From Parapristionchus giblindavisi (taxonomy: Eukaryota; Nematoda; Chromadorea; Rhabditida; Diplogasteridae): DNA of 64,000 nucleotides. Shown piece by piece: positions 21,820 to 34,040 of this stretch. The stretch's first letter is position 1; each line of letters begins with the position of its first letter. The notes below the pieces were generated by a model. That model saw nothing but the letters and a program-made list of their open reading frames with translations. It was not told the DNA's origin and made no database searches. The DNA lies in the NCBI GenBank assembly GCA_943737045.1, contig CALSFV010000225.1:124001-188000 (forward strand), in the 5' to 3' direction. The position numbers were made by a program, and so were the translations under genes.

Positions 21820-23365
21820 CTGGTAACGGATATGGTCATTATAGATTGATTCTCGGAATATTGACTCTCATAAGGGAATGCTCAGATCTTAGGCTTCCCT
21901 TTTCGAACCGTCCATTTTTGCGAGAGATCAATTAAAAACCAATAATCAATCGATAATTCACGAATCAACCGATAACAACGCAGCAAAAAGAACACTAATA
22001 CAGAGATCAGACGAGAGGGAGGGTAATCAACCCTGCACGATGGAAGAATTATCAAAGAGTGAAGAATGAATGGATGAAAAGACATCAACAACAGTTGTAA
22101 CAGAGAACGGTCAAGATAACCGGTGATAAACTGAAGTATCGTCGTGGAAGGCACGAAGACAAAAAATTCGAAAATCAACCCACTTTATAAAAAATCGGAG
22201 CCGAAAATGCATGGTACAAACTACAATCGTGCACAAAAGCGGGCAGCACTATCTCCTTGCCATTCTATTTGCAACTTTTGACCGCAGTTGTAGTAGTAAA
22301 CAAGGTTGAGCACATGGTAAACAATCGATATGAGCATTGATAAACATAGACTAGCGGAGGGTAGAGGAGGGGGTAATATCAGAGACACTCTTTCTCTTTC
22401 TCTGCGTTCCTTATCTGCATCCCTCGCCATCCTGCCCTGCTCCCACTGTCTGCGCTCTCTCCAATCCACCCAGTCTCTCTCGCTCACCACAAAGAACGAC
22501 CACACGTGTGAAAGCGGTCAGGTCGCGTCGTTAGTGCAATGTTCCCCGTTTAACCAAAGATCAAAGATCACAGTACAGGAAACAGTTACTGTACTGCTGT
22601 ACTTTGTACCCAAACTGTTTCTTGATTAGAGAACAAGCTGTAGATAAGAAGCAACCACGAGGTCCACCTCTCATTGCTCTTCAAAGTCTATCCCACTGTT
22701 CAAAGTGTAAAGTCCACTTACACTCTCCATAGCCTCGCCTCGCCTCTCATGATTCCTTCAATCATGCATGCACAGAGGTATTTCGAAAGGCATTTTAAAG
22801 CCCCATCAATCAATCAATAATCAATCGATATCTGTAAAATTTATTGGAAAACCGATGAAACTGATCTATATGCATGTTTACAAAGATATAATGCTCCGAG
22901 AAAAAAGGGGGTGGCAAAGTTTTGTGTGTGAACAAAATTAATCAATCAATAAATTAAAAAGCGAATCAATAAATTATGCGAAATCGAGCACAATCTCTAT
23001 ACAATATAATGCTATCGATATTGATACTCTGCCCTAGGTTACTCTTATTGTTTGCTGGCGATGCAAACACAAAATACATACAACCGGATGGTACTGTAAT
23101 CAATTGGGAAAATGCATGGTACGGTAGGTATACGGTAGGTAAAGATTAATCCAGTAATAATATAAATACGTATAAATACTTTGAAAATTGAGATCGGACC
23201 TATATAAAAAAACACAGTAGGAAAGCAGAGGGAGAAATGTACGAAAGAGACAAAGAGTGAAAGAAGTGAAAACAATCGATAATGTCGAAACAAAGACGGT
23301 TAAGCTCTAAGAAGCGAATCAATCGATAATCAATAATTAATACAGTAATCTTAGAAGATATTGAT
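21820..23365. other. Region between ETFDH start and AVL9 3' end
   Basis: No gene is supported. It should contain the ETFDH promoter (just above 21820) and the AVL9 3' UTR (just below 23366). A partial family C-like end (aatcaacccactttataaaa ... gaaaatgcatgg) lies at 22170-22215, and several TACGGTA/TACTGTA words at 23085-23145. Confidence 0.55.
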
Positions 23366-26300
23366 TCATTTATCAACAGTAGGAGTGGTCGCAGCATCAG
23401 GGGCGGTCTCTTTTGCGTCGGCTGGTGTAGTAACCGAACTCAGCACTTGACTGGCCTGAAGGAAACGAGAATCGTTACTCAGAGAGATTACGGTAGTCAC
23501 AAATCTGACCTGTGACGTGACCCCCTTGAACCAGGACGAAAGATTGGTCTTCATCTTGCCGCCACTCACGCTCAGAGACTTGCCCGTTGACGATATTGCT
23601 GATCTAAATTATTATTATTTATTGCTTCTTCTAGAATCTGAACGACCTTCCCAAATCAAATCGCTTTTCACGATTACTCCGTTGCACTAATTCAACAGGT
23701 CACCGACACCCATAAAATCAAAATTAATATAATTTAATTAATGAAACTATCGACGGTGATCAATTGCAAAATAACAGCACCTAGTAAAATTATAGCTTTC
23801 AAAAAATGGGTGGAATGCACATTGTAAAAATAATGTTTATATGAGAATTGTAATTTTTTAAATGATGTGGAATGCCCCTGTAAAATTGGCTTTTTTAAAA
23901 ACAATTTTCAGCTCGGATGCCCCCCCCCCTCCTTCCCGTACCCCGAGCAGATAGCCTGACCTGTATAGGTATCCATGAACGTAGGCAAACCGTTTGCCGG
24001 CAAACATGACGTCACAAACGTAGGCGGAGGCGTTTGCCAGACATCCTCCTCCTGCGCTTGTGACGTCACGTTTGTCGGCAAACGGTTTGCCAACGTTCAT
24101 GGATACGGCCACTGGTGCTTTCGTGTTTCGACACTTCTAGATTATACAAGAAAGGAGTGCCTCTTCGATGCGATTTGCTTTGATTCAATTAACAGTCTAA
24201 CAGTGCTGACAGGCAGCACTTTGATGTGGAATGCCCAACTCCCCTTTTAAAATCGACTTTAAAAACAATTTTCAGTTAGGAAGTTGAAACAAGCTTCATG
24301 AATCTCGCCCGTGGAAGCGACAGACTGGCAAACTGACGGAACAGATACCCTGACTGACTTGGTGCTTTAGTGTTTCGACACTTTTTTATATAAGAAGATT
24401 ATATAAGAAAGCAATTTTCTTTGATAAGATTCATTTTCCGAACAAAAATTCCCCACATTTTCTCTTAATTTTCCCCACAAAATATAATACATATATAGAT
24501 AAAGATCACTAAATTGTAAATAAATTGATAAAGTGTGGATATGATGCCACTGACAGTGCAAATATAATAACATATAATAACTATAATAATATATTTACCT
24601 ATAATATAATAATATAATCATAGGTCGAAAAGTAGGTTATAAAGTACCAAGCCTGACCGGATTTTGAGCCAGAATTGCACAAAAATCGAAAAACCTGACC
24701 GGATTTAGAAAACCGATAACCTAGCTATTCGACCTATGAATATAATAATAATATAATAACAAATACAAAAACTCACAGTGCTTTCCTCGCCTGTTCACTA
24801 CCGCCCACCGAGTGCTCCACCCTCAGCATCATGTCGTACACGCCCAATTGACCAGAGAAAGGATGACTGAAAATGAGGAGTGAATCAATCGATAATCTAC
24901 CGTAATTTCTCGATTTTTGATCTCTGTATTTCATGTGGAACAGGTCTTAGGCTTCAAGAAGTAGGTATAAAACATGTGTGGCCGCGTGAAAACGAATATT
25001 TTTTGCGCACAGCCTTGCCTTCCCATGGGGGACTTGCGCATAGCCTTGCCTCGCAAAAATCAGACAATTTCCAGTCGAATTCGTCAAAAAATAGCCTTGC
25101 GCACAGCCTTGCCTCACCCTTCCCGGGTTTGCGCACAGCCTTCCCCCCAGCGTGCCCACCTATGGTATAAAATAACGAATGCTTTCGGGTTAACTCAACA
25201 GTAGATCAATACAAGATAAACTATATTATACTATGATACAATGAATACAAGGAATAAAATATTATTATTAATAAACATACCCAGGTGGCACTCCAACCAT
25301 ATCCTCATACTTTCCTTCCTCGATCCATCGACGACAATTCACCGTCTCTCTGTACATTGACACGAATAGGGTGCCAAAGTCAGCACAGGCTGAAACAGGA
25401 TGAGTGACATGACATGACATTGACTTTGACATAAACAAGCAAGAATGACATGACATTTTCATGATTTGCGTTCTTTGTAACCTCCTCGACTCTCTGTGGA
25501 GAATTAATATTAGATCATGTTCTTTCCTTTTAAATTACCATATGTCTCGTTTCGCCTAGATGAGTACAATAAAAAATAATGGCGCACTAAAAAATAATGG
25601 AAAACGGAAAATGGCGACTTTCCGGGGTCTAAAAAAGTACACTGGAAAACCGAAAATGAAAACACGAAATTTGAATTCGCGGGCCCGAATAAGGCGCGGG
25701 ACTTCAAATTCTGACTTTCTAACTGGATTTTCTGCGGTTATAAAATGTTATAAAACCGAAATTTCATTTTTCGACCTTTATGAAGCGTAAGAACTTGAAT
25801 TCCTACTTAACATCCCTTTTAAACCGCAAAAAACCGCAGTTGGAAAACCAGAATTTGAATTCCCGCAAATTTTTTCGCGCCCGCGAATTCAAATTTTCGA
25901 GTTTCCATGTGCTTTTTTAGACCCTGGAAAGTCGCCCTTTTCCGTTTTCCACTATTTTTTAGTGCGCCATAAAATACACATTGACATACAGTAATATGAA
26001 ATGACCTCTAAAATTCCTTGTGAGATCTCGACAACAACATCTAGCACACAATGGAATAAAATAAATTTATAAAATTTTTAAAAAAATCAATAATCACTCA
26101 TACCGGGTGCCAGCCCCGACCGCACACTCGATCCCAACGATAAAAGGTACGACCGAAACTGCTCACGACACCATTCGTTGCCGCCCTCGTACGCTGCAAA
26201 GAGCTGGATTACTGTAATAGGTAAAACTACCGTATCTAAACGTCGACCACACCACTACCGTAATCCGTCGTCCACACCACTACCGTAATCCGTCGACCAC

Positions 26301-29300
26301 ACCACTACCGTAATCCGTCAACCACACCACTACCGTAATCCAATAATCACTGTAATATGCCAAACTACCGTATCTAAACGTCGACCACACCACTACAGTA
26401 ATCCAATGATCACTGTAATATGCCAAAACTACCGTATCTAAACGTCGACAACACCACCACACCACTATCGTAACCCAAATGACACGTACCGGGTCCATCC
26501 TCTTCGGTTCCTTCGACATTTTTGATCAGGAAATCGGCGAATCGTAGATCAGCCGCGGTCAGACTGAGCGCCTTTCGGAGCTCAACCGAGAACACCTCCA
26601 CACTGCCCACTCCCTCCGAGTCTACCTGCAAATCGATCGATATCACATGAACCTACAGTACTCCTGCCGCCTACCGTAACCATGACATCGAAGAGGTTCT
26701 TTCGTTGCGGGAACAGCGCGTTGGTAGCGCCAATCACAAATCCACGAACTGTCTAAAAAAAACAAACAAATTATGTCAATCAATATTTGAGAAAAAATAA
26801 TCAATACCTTCGAATTCAACAGATCCATATGCGCCAAGCCCACGTACGGATTGAAAATATTTCCCTGAATAATCAATCAATAAATCAATAAACAACTCAA
26901 TCGATATCACAAACCATTGTGAATATGCTGAGCGGGAAACCAAACGAGTCCTTGACTTTCTCGAGTGGATCGCTACCAAGATCCGGTCGGGACCGAGCTA
27001 CCGTAATCTCGGCTTCTTCCGCATCCTGCAAAAATCGATACAATACCGTAGCCTACAGTAATCGGGGACAACCTCATCGGCATTCTTCTCTTCACCATTA
27101 TCCTCATCGATCACTGCCTCAATCGCCTCTTCAGCCTTGTCAGGAGACGGTAGAGTGGCTTGGGACGTGGCGAATGTCAGGCCTTCTTCGAGCAAATCTG
27201 ACAAAAATCAATACTTTATTTGAAAATCGATAATCATCTCACTAAAAATCAATAATCAATTTGAAAAAAAATCGATAATCAGCTAACTTGGAAAGAGCGA
27301 GAGCAGCGCAATCAACGTGTCGCCTAGTCGATTCAGTGGAAACATGTGGAAGAGCACCTGCAATTACAGTGATTATCGATTGATTCCTAGGACTACAGTA
27401 TACCCCACCTTTCGTTCCAAGAGCATCAACTTGAACAGGAGCACTACTCGGTGACGGAATGTGCGTATGAGTGAGCGGACAGAGATATCTGAAGATATAT
27501 GAAAGATCAAAGATCAGAGATCAAAGTTCAAAGATCACTCACCCATGCTCGCCGCTTGTCCATCCACCAAATCCGCGCCTCCGTTGAACATATCGCACAG
27601 GTTACTGTGCATCTGCGCGAGCACATCGACCTGGGCAAAGATCAGAGATAAGAATCCAAAGATCAAAGATCAATCACCATTATCTACCGTACCTTGCTAA
27701 AGTCCTTCTCGTTGAAGTAAGCCTGGGTGATGAGCTGGAGCTTGGCTTTGAGGACGCCAAAGAGCGGCGACCGAGACAGCACGCAGACGCTCTTCTGCAC
27801 CGTGTTACGCGTCACGTCAGACGAAGTCGTCGTGAGAGCCTGATCAATGGAGGGATATTGTAGGCTAACGGATACTACTGTAACTACGATGGTTACCGTA
27901 ACTGACGTATCCCATAGATAACGTCACAATGACCAAGGAGCACAAAAGAGAAATACTTTCCCTAACAATTATGCATTATGCATATTACTCAAAATATGCA
28001 TAATGCAAGGGCAAATTCGACTTGAATTATAATAATTGCATTGTGATCAATGGCATTATTCTTCTCAACCATTTCATTTCTATCCCCTTCCCAGTCGTGG
28101 AATGGCCCATTCATCCTCTTCCTCCTCATCTTTCTCTGACGTCACTGACAATTCGTCCGACCGATCCACCAGTCTGTCCGAAGAGTACGTTGCACGCTCC
28201 ACTCAACTACCGTATCCCTGGTGCCGCTACCGTATTCCCTGACTATCGATTGATTTCAGAGAGATCGTAGTGCCCAACTTCGCCGGTGTTTCCACGTCGA
28301 CGTCCAGCTCGTCCATCATTTCTCAAGCATCCCCGTAATATCAATTGATTGTCTGGCCAAAAAAAATATCGATCGATATTTGTTTCAGTCTATCGAGCTC
28401 TGCCACAGCTTCCTCGTTGTCGTCTCATCCGGAATACAATGTACGATCGATACCGACTACCGTATCCTCTAAACTACCGTAATCTTCGTTGCAGGAGCAC
28501 AGCAACGACGCTGTCGCAAATATCGCTGCGTCGCTCGATGAACCGGACAATAGGGTTGGCATTTTTTTTTAAATTAAAACGCGTTCTCCGTAAGAGCGGC
28601 GGGGACATGGCACAACGTTTCAAAATCATCCTAGGTGACTCATATTTGATGGTTAGAGTCCCTAGGGGCGGTATACAGTTCAGACAAAAAGTTGACCCAA
28701 ATTATCGATTTTTGATCTACCAAAAGTCGAAAAATCAAAGTGTGAATTCCATAGCATGTTATATACCATTCGATAGAGGACCCAAAGTTATATAAGAATA
28801 CCAAGTTTCATAAATTTTCATAACTTCGTGTTCGCCCTAGTGGATGTCTTCACTCTCACGATGTTTCAGAAGAACAGGACTTTTCACTAAAGAACTATAA
28901 ATTTTCAAAAAGTGTACTTAGATTGCGTCATCACTACGCAACGGTGAGCTAATTTAATGAAACCAATACGCCATGGTTATAATCCTTGATAAATTGCTTG
29001 ATATCAGAGTCAGAGTCATTCCGATCAAGGGTATGCGGCAACTGAGTTACCGATTGTCGAAATTGCAGACTTTTTATTGCCGAAATTGGTTGCCGAAAAT
29101 ACACTCATGATTCTCGATATCAATAAGATGAAATAGCATGAAATAAATAGTCTACGGTATGTAGAATAATTGTTGCTAACTTTCTGTCTTCACAGTTTGT
29201 TTTACGAAAAGAAATACGGTAAGAGTCTTGGCAACGACCTTTTTCAATTGCTACTGTTCAACTAGAAGAATATTCTACTTATAGGTGAATAAGTAACAAA

Positions 29301-32223
29301 AATTATTGATATTTCATTCGTTGTTGCAATTTATTCTTGTCATTATTTTCGTTTGATAACGATTTTTTTGATAAGTGCTGCATGAAAAAATATCATTAGT
29401 ACATCATAAATGTATATTGACTCAAAAGATTAGCTTGATTGCTTTCCTGTATGTAAAGTTACAAAAAAAGAAAAAAGCGTTCCATGACTTATATCAGTTA
29501 TACGTTTTTTTAGTATTTCTGATAATGTTTTTTGGGCTATTTCGTACAACGAACCAGTGAAAACACATTAAAACACATGAAAATATAATTTAAAGTCTAA
29601 TTTGGGCGTGAAAAAAATTTGCAAAAATTTAAGCCTGGACCCGGATTCGAACCAGCGTCGTCGTTTGGGCGTCATTTTGGACTTAGATTTCAGCAGATAT
29701 CACTATGACTGTCACGCAGGATGTTCAAATAAGTGTGATATTCGGATAGCCCATCCATTTTTACATAACATATCAAAGATCCAGGAATGGGAAATAAGGG
29801 TAACATAGTAAGCGATGAGATCAAAACAAAAAAACCTGGTCAAAAATTGGAAAATCGGTAATTTCTCGAACACGAAGTTATGAAAATTTATGAAACTTGG
29901 CATTCTTATATAACTTTGGGTCCTCTATCGAATGGTATATAACATGCTATGGAATTCACACTTTGATTTTTCGACTTTTGGTAGATCAAAAATCGATAAT
30001 TTGGGTCAACTTTTTGTCTGAACTGTATACCGCCCCTAGGGACTCTAACCATCAAATATGAGTCACCTAGGATGATTTTGAAACGTTGTGCCATGCCCCC
30101 ACCGACGCCCCTCCGCTGTAAGGGAGAGTGCGTTTTAAATTTATAAGTTGAAGTATATTGACACTGGTGATCGAAAAACAACGACAACAATAACAATAAT
30201 AATAATAGTAATAATAATCATAATCATAATAACAGGTGTCCGATCTCAAAGAGTACTTCATTGGTCTCAAGACCGCCCAAGAGGTATAAGGTAGTCCCAA
30301 AGTGCTACCATGAATCAATCGATATCAGGCAGAGGCACTGACACACCCCACTTCGATGCATTTGTACTATCAAATGCCACAGGACGGCATGTTCGCGAGT
30401 GAAGTCAATCTCTTCATCGTTTATCGATCGACGGATGGCCAGGTATATCGTATATTTATCGGGGGTACTAATCGATATATCGGTATACGGTACATATGTC
30501 ACGGGAAATAATCGATATATCGGAATACGGTACATTTATCAGGGGTAACTAATCGATATCTCCGTCAGGCTTATCACTTCCCAATCGTCGAGGAGGAGGG
30601 TCGTTGGAGGGTCAAATATGGAGAGAGCAAGAATGTAGGATCGATAAATCGATCGACATTAATCAATAATATGATACAATCAATCAATAAAATGTTGCCA
30701 GGTATCGTATCCAACGATCGGAGCTCTGGTCAAGCACCATCTCGTCTACGCTATCGTGTCTCCCTACGGAGGCGGGGCGGTCGAGTGCTTTGAGGTAGGT
30801 TACGGTACCCGAAATATCGATCGATAATCGCTGCCAACTTCAGATTTGGAAAGACAACGCAGAGGAATGATCTACTCCTGCTATTGATTGATTGATTTGG
30901 GATGATTATCGATCGATAATCTCCTTGTCTCGTCTTCACATGGTTCATTGGCGAACAAACTCCATATAAAACGTGACATCAGCCTCCATTGTTGCACTGC
31001 ACACATACATTATCAGAGATGAGCACGATTTCAGAACACGCGACCAGCCGAAAAATATAGTATAAAAGTATACAAATCTAGAACAAAAGGCCCTTTCCTT
31101 CGTGTTTATTTTATTTTTTCGCCCCCTTTACTGGTCCGGTATTCTTGAGTAGTGCTCAAAGACGAACGAAATATCAACAAAAACAAGATCACAATCGATA
31201 GAATTTCCACAGACATAATATTGATTGATTGTTCCTTTAATGATCCCCACTACGAATATTGAGTCCTTCCTTTCGACATATTATTTGTGATGTTGGCATT
31301 ATAATATCACAACCAACCATCATCAGTATATTAACCATATTTGGCTTATAATTGCAGCTGAAAACCTTCCCTTATTACTGAATATATTTCAAACCTATCA
31401 AATTTTGTTTATCCTTTTTTTTCTGTTAAGTGTATCATAAGGAAAGATAAATAAATAAATAAAGTACTATAACTTTCCCCCTCTCACCTCACTAGCAATC
31501 TGTCTGAAGCATGAGATTCCAAAGATCGCCTTATCAGGGTCGTCCAGCGAGGGAAGAATAAAGTAGGTCACGTCTGAAATTCATATTTATAGTCCGTAAT
31601 CGATCAATACATGCCTACCGTACCCTGATCATAGTTGTGGGAGCCATCAGGCAGCGCCAGTGACGGTAGACTCTTCCATGCCGGTGGTAGTCCGTCGCTA
31701 TCGATTGGTTCGGGCAGTGGAGGGAAGGCGTACTCCACCTGTTATCGATCGATAAGTTACAGTATCTCAATCTCTCCAGTTGAGACCACACTTGGACAAG
31801 GCTCAGCGAAATTTACGGATCAGGCTGCCAAAATTGGTTCAATCTGGCTGTCATAGTGATCGAAATCGGACTTATTTCAAAGAAATCGATATGATGAAAC
31901 AATGTTCGATTGCACATAGCAACTGTGTAGAATTAAATATTTTTAGACGCTGTGGCAGGCAGAAAACAGCATCGAAATTTTTTTTTAATTAGCTGCGGTC
32001 AGTATGTCTTCTTGATTTCGCCGCCTGGCATGTGCCCGCGCATGGTTAAGACCCACGCACTACTTCCAGAACACCGGACCAGACCAAAGAGGTGGCGAAA
32101 AATAAAGTAATCACGAAGGACCCGGTGCTCCGAAGTAGTGCCAAGACCCCCCCCCCCCCCACCAACCTGGCATCCCTTCTTATGATGGAATCCCACCACG
32201 ACAACGTGCAGTATCTGCTGCAT
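23366..32223 (-). CDS. AVL9-like DENN-type late secretory pathway protein
   Basis: Seventeen phase-consistent exons (5' to 3'): 32167-32223, 31624-31738, 31488-31573, 27693-27839, 27543-27630, 27409-27488, 27288-27357, 27073-27197, 26915-27025, 26808-26864, 26681-26752, 26490-26625, 26104-26193, 25281-25389, 24777-24866, 23510-23603, 23366-23455; 538 residues. AVL9 family signatures run the whole length: ILHVVVVGFHHKKGCQVEY, LPSLALPDGSHNY, FGISCFRQI, VQKSVCVLSRSPLFGVLKAK, FRHRVVLLFKLMLLERKV, NRLGDTLIALLSLFP, FGFPLSIFT, TVRGFVIGATN, LTAADLRFADFLI. Yeast Avl9 acts in exocytic traffic, and the fold is DENN-related. An acidic linker (about residues 230-260) interrupts the domain. The start is the ATG before QQILHV; an in-frame ATG at 32265 is possible. 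Intron 3 (27840-31487) contains another gene on the other strand. Confidence 0.94.
23970..24106. mobile_element. 137-bp palindromic element with paired TGACGTCA sites
   Basis: Starts gtatccatgaacgtaggcaa and ends in its mirror, gccaacgttcatggatac. Both arms carry aaaccgtttgcc and the CRE-like octamer tgacgtca, or acgtca at the arm edge. The same modules recur in the array at 40930-44450. Lies in the AVL9 intron 23604-24776. Confidence 0.8.
24619..24738. mobile_element. MITE, family A, minimal 120-bp copy
   Basis: Reverse-oriented copy with ends cataggtcgaaaagtag and ctagctattcgacctatg and two ctgaccggatttt units. Perfect 8-bp duplication aatataat at 24611-24618 and 24739-24746, though the surroundings are AT-repetitive. 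It lies about 40 bp downstream of an AVL9 donor, in the same intron. Confidence 0.88.
24973..25164. mobile_element. MITE, family B
   Basis: A 192-bp element from catgtgtggccgcgtg to cgtgcccacctatg. Perfect 8-bp duplication gtataaaa at 24965-24972 and 25165-25172. Contains four gcgca(c/t)agcc words. In the AVL9 intron between exons 25281-25389 and 24777-24866. Confidence 0.92.
25579..25970. mobile_element. Foldback element with ~120-bp inverted arms
   Basis: Starts atggcgcactaaaaaataat and ends in its mirror, attttttagtgcgccat. The arms also share tggaaaacggaaaa, gcgactttcc, ggtctaaaaaag and gaatttgaattc. Lies in the AVL9 intron 25390-26103. Target duplication is not clear because the flanks are A-rich. 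Confidence 0.8.
28102..30870 (+). CDS. Divergent SH2-like protein nested in an AVL9 intron
   Basis: Nine phase-consistent exons: 28102-28184, 28260-28334, 28389-28440, 28495-28554, 30236-30283, 30329-30442, 30569-30634, 30702-30794, 30844-30870; 205 residues. The first ~80 residues are Ser/Thr-rich and probably disordered (MAHSSSSSSSFSD). The C-terminal ~110 resemble an SH2 fold: EYFIGLKTAQEAEAL (cf. the YxG helix start), NLFIVYRSTDGQAYHFPI (central strands), WRVKYGES, then SYPTIGALVKHH (cf. the SLxELVxYY helix). The position of the phosphotyrosine-binding FLVR Arg appears to read HLYYQM, so classical pTyr binding is doubtful. The start could lie further upstream (in-frame ATG at 28036); an acceptor-like cttcccag precedes the chosen ATG. 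The gene lies entirely within AVL9 intron 3, opposite strand. Family assignment is tentative; the gene structure is solid. Confidence 0.8.
28571..30142. mobile_element. 1.57-kb element with ~260-bp inverted terminal arms
   Basis: The left arm (28571-28832) and right arm (29869-30142, inverted) are nearly identical, including gacatggcacaacgtttcaa, cctaggtgactcatatttga and cataacttcgtgttcg. Each arm carries the same 62-codon open frame beginning MAQRFKIILGDSY. It sits in the 1.68-kb intron of the SH2-like gene (28555-30235). The centre contains a decayed hAT-like copy (from about 29025) and a tRNA-B-box-like ggattcgaacc near 29643. Confidence 0.85.
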
Positions 32224-34040
32224 CACCACCGCGGCATACTGTAACCACCGTGACCATTCTCTCATTTATCGATCTATATCGTCATAGATACCGTATCTTG
32301 CGACTGTAACGCTCCATTATCGATTGATTGAGCATGACAGGCATAGATTAAATATGTTTATAGCATGTACAACATGAAAGCGGTTGAAAAAAGAAAAAAA
32401 GAAGAAGCATGATCCAGTATTTGTATTTGTATAACGATAAATATAATAGGAGGATGGATATACGGTAGGTAGGTCGGTAGGAGTGAGCCAATTAATCAAT
32501 CAATAAATCGATAATCAATCAATAAATCGATTTCTACAATCAGGCAGGGGCAGACAAGAGGAATGCATGTCACAATAGGGGGAAAAAGATAAAGGGGATC
32601 AAGGATATCATATATGCAAATATAAATATATATATTCATAGTAGATGAACGGGTCGGGGGAGTTAAATATGTTAGGTTAAACCAATCGATAATGGATGAA
32701 TTACGCCGGAAGTGTGTTGAAAGAGAACGTGTATAAAATACAAAAAGAAGAGGGAGGGGGGGTGGACCTCTGGTATTTCAAAACTGAAAGTGTACTTATC
32801 ATTTTCACTTCAAGTAGGTTTGTAAGTCTACTTCAAGTGGCGCATGTACTTTAATGCATTTCGTCAAATGTTCTTTCACTTGAAGTAGACTTACAGTAAA
32901 CTTCAAGTTTACTTTAAGTAGACTTTAAGTTTTGAAATGCCAGAGAAAGAAGGCCATCATCTAATCAATAAACTCTAATAATGAGAGAATGAGATGAAAG
33001 TAAACAAGGGATGAAGATGATCATAGTGATGATGCGGAGAAAGTATTGATCGGAAAAAAACATGATCTACAGTCTAGAATATTGAGTGGTTGAGACATTG
33101 ACAGAACCAGCCGTATCGATTGAATAGGAGGTGATCAAAAGTGGCGAAAAGAAACGAAAAATTGGCGAGAGTGTGTGCCAAACGAGGAGAGTTTTCTCGG
33201 GTTTTCTTTTCTTTTCGCAACTTTTGAACAGAGCATAGGGGGGATCGATAAGTACTCTAAAGAGGGTCAGATGAGAGATCCCAGATGAAAAGGATGAACT
33301 TTGAAAGAATCGAATGAAGATGAATGAAGAGTCAATGGAGAAACAAGAATAACGAGGGTTTGCATTCGGTATAAACGAGATCTTAACGAAGACGAAGAAG
33401 AAAACGGATCATGGGGTACGGTACGAGGGTGGGGGATACGGTAGTAAAGTTGGATTACGGTAGAGAGAGGGGGGAGTCAGAAGGCAGAATTGGATGTCGT
33501 ACAAGCGTATTCGAACACAAACAGAATGGATGGGTGGCAGTGCAGCGCACGCTTACAGTGTGTAACATTATGTACAGGCGGGGATTACGGTAGATCATAT
33601 GATGATCAATCGATAAAATGAAACAGAGTACGGTAGATCATAATGATCAATCGATATATAATGAAACAGAGAACGATGGAGAGGGTTACGGTAGATCACT
33701 ACGACCAATCGATAAAATGGGACAGAGAACGATACGGTGGATACCTTGAGTGTGATAATGAGTACTGTCGGTTGTGGTGCAGTGATGATTAGAAGGAAAT
33801 GAATGAATTGATAATAGGTAATGGGGAGATACGATATAGGTAGATCAAGGGGTCACATCATAGAATATTGATTGAACAATTGCATTGCAATGAAATATAC
33901 GATATAAATCAATCGATAATTCGACTGACAACATTGGAGAATGAGAATAAACGGCTATAATAACATAATACACAATAGAATAACAAAGTAAAATACGGGT
34001 AATTGAGGGGGATGGGGGGCAATCGATAAATCGATAACAC
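32224..34040. other. Region between AVL9 start and set-1 3' end
   Basis: No gene is supported. It contains the probable AVL9 promoter near 32224-32500, a family D MITE (32768-32945), and a purine-rich stretch with repeated TACGGTA words at 33415-33735. Confidence 0.55.
32768..32945. mobile_element. MITE, family D (termini CTCTGGTATTTCAAAAC)
   Basis: Ends ctctggtatttcaaaact and agttttgaaatgccagag. The interior is almost wholly made of aagtctacttcaagt and its complement. Sister copies at 59050-59256 and 60254-60473. No target duplication is apparent at any copy. Confidence 0.85.

Noticed and set aside
23908..24112. Coding exons suggested by paired frames around the CRE palindrome
   Set aside because: The frames mirror each other because the sequence is an inverted repeat; AVL9 phases join cleanly across this intron without them.
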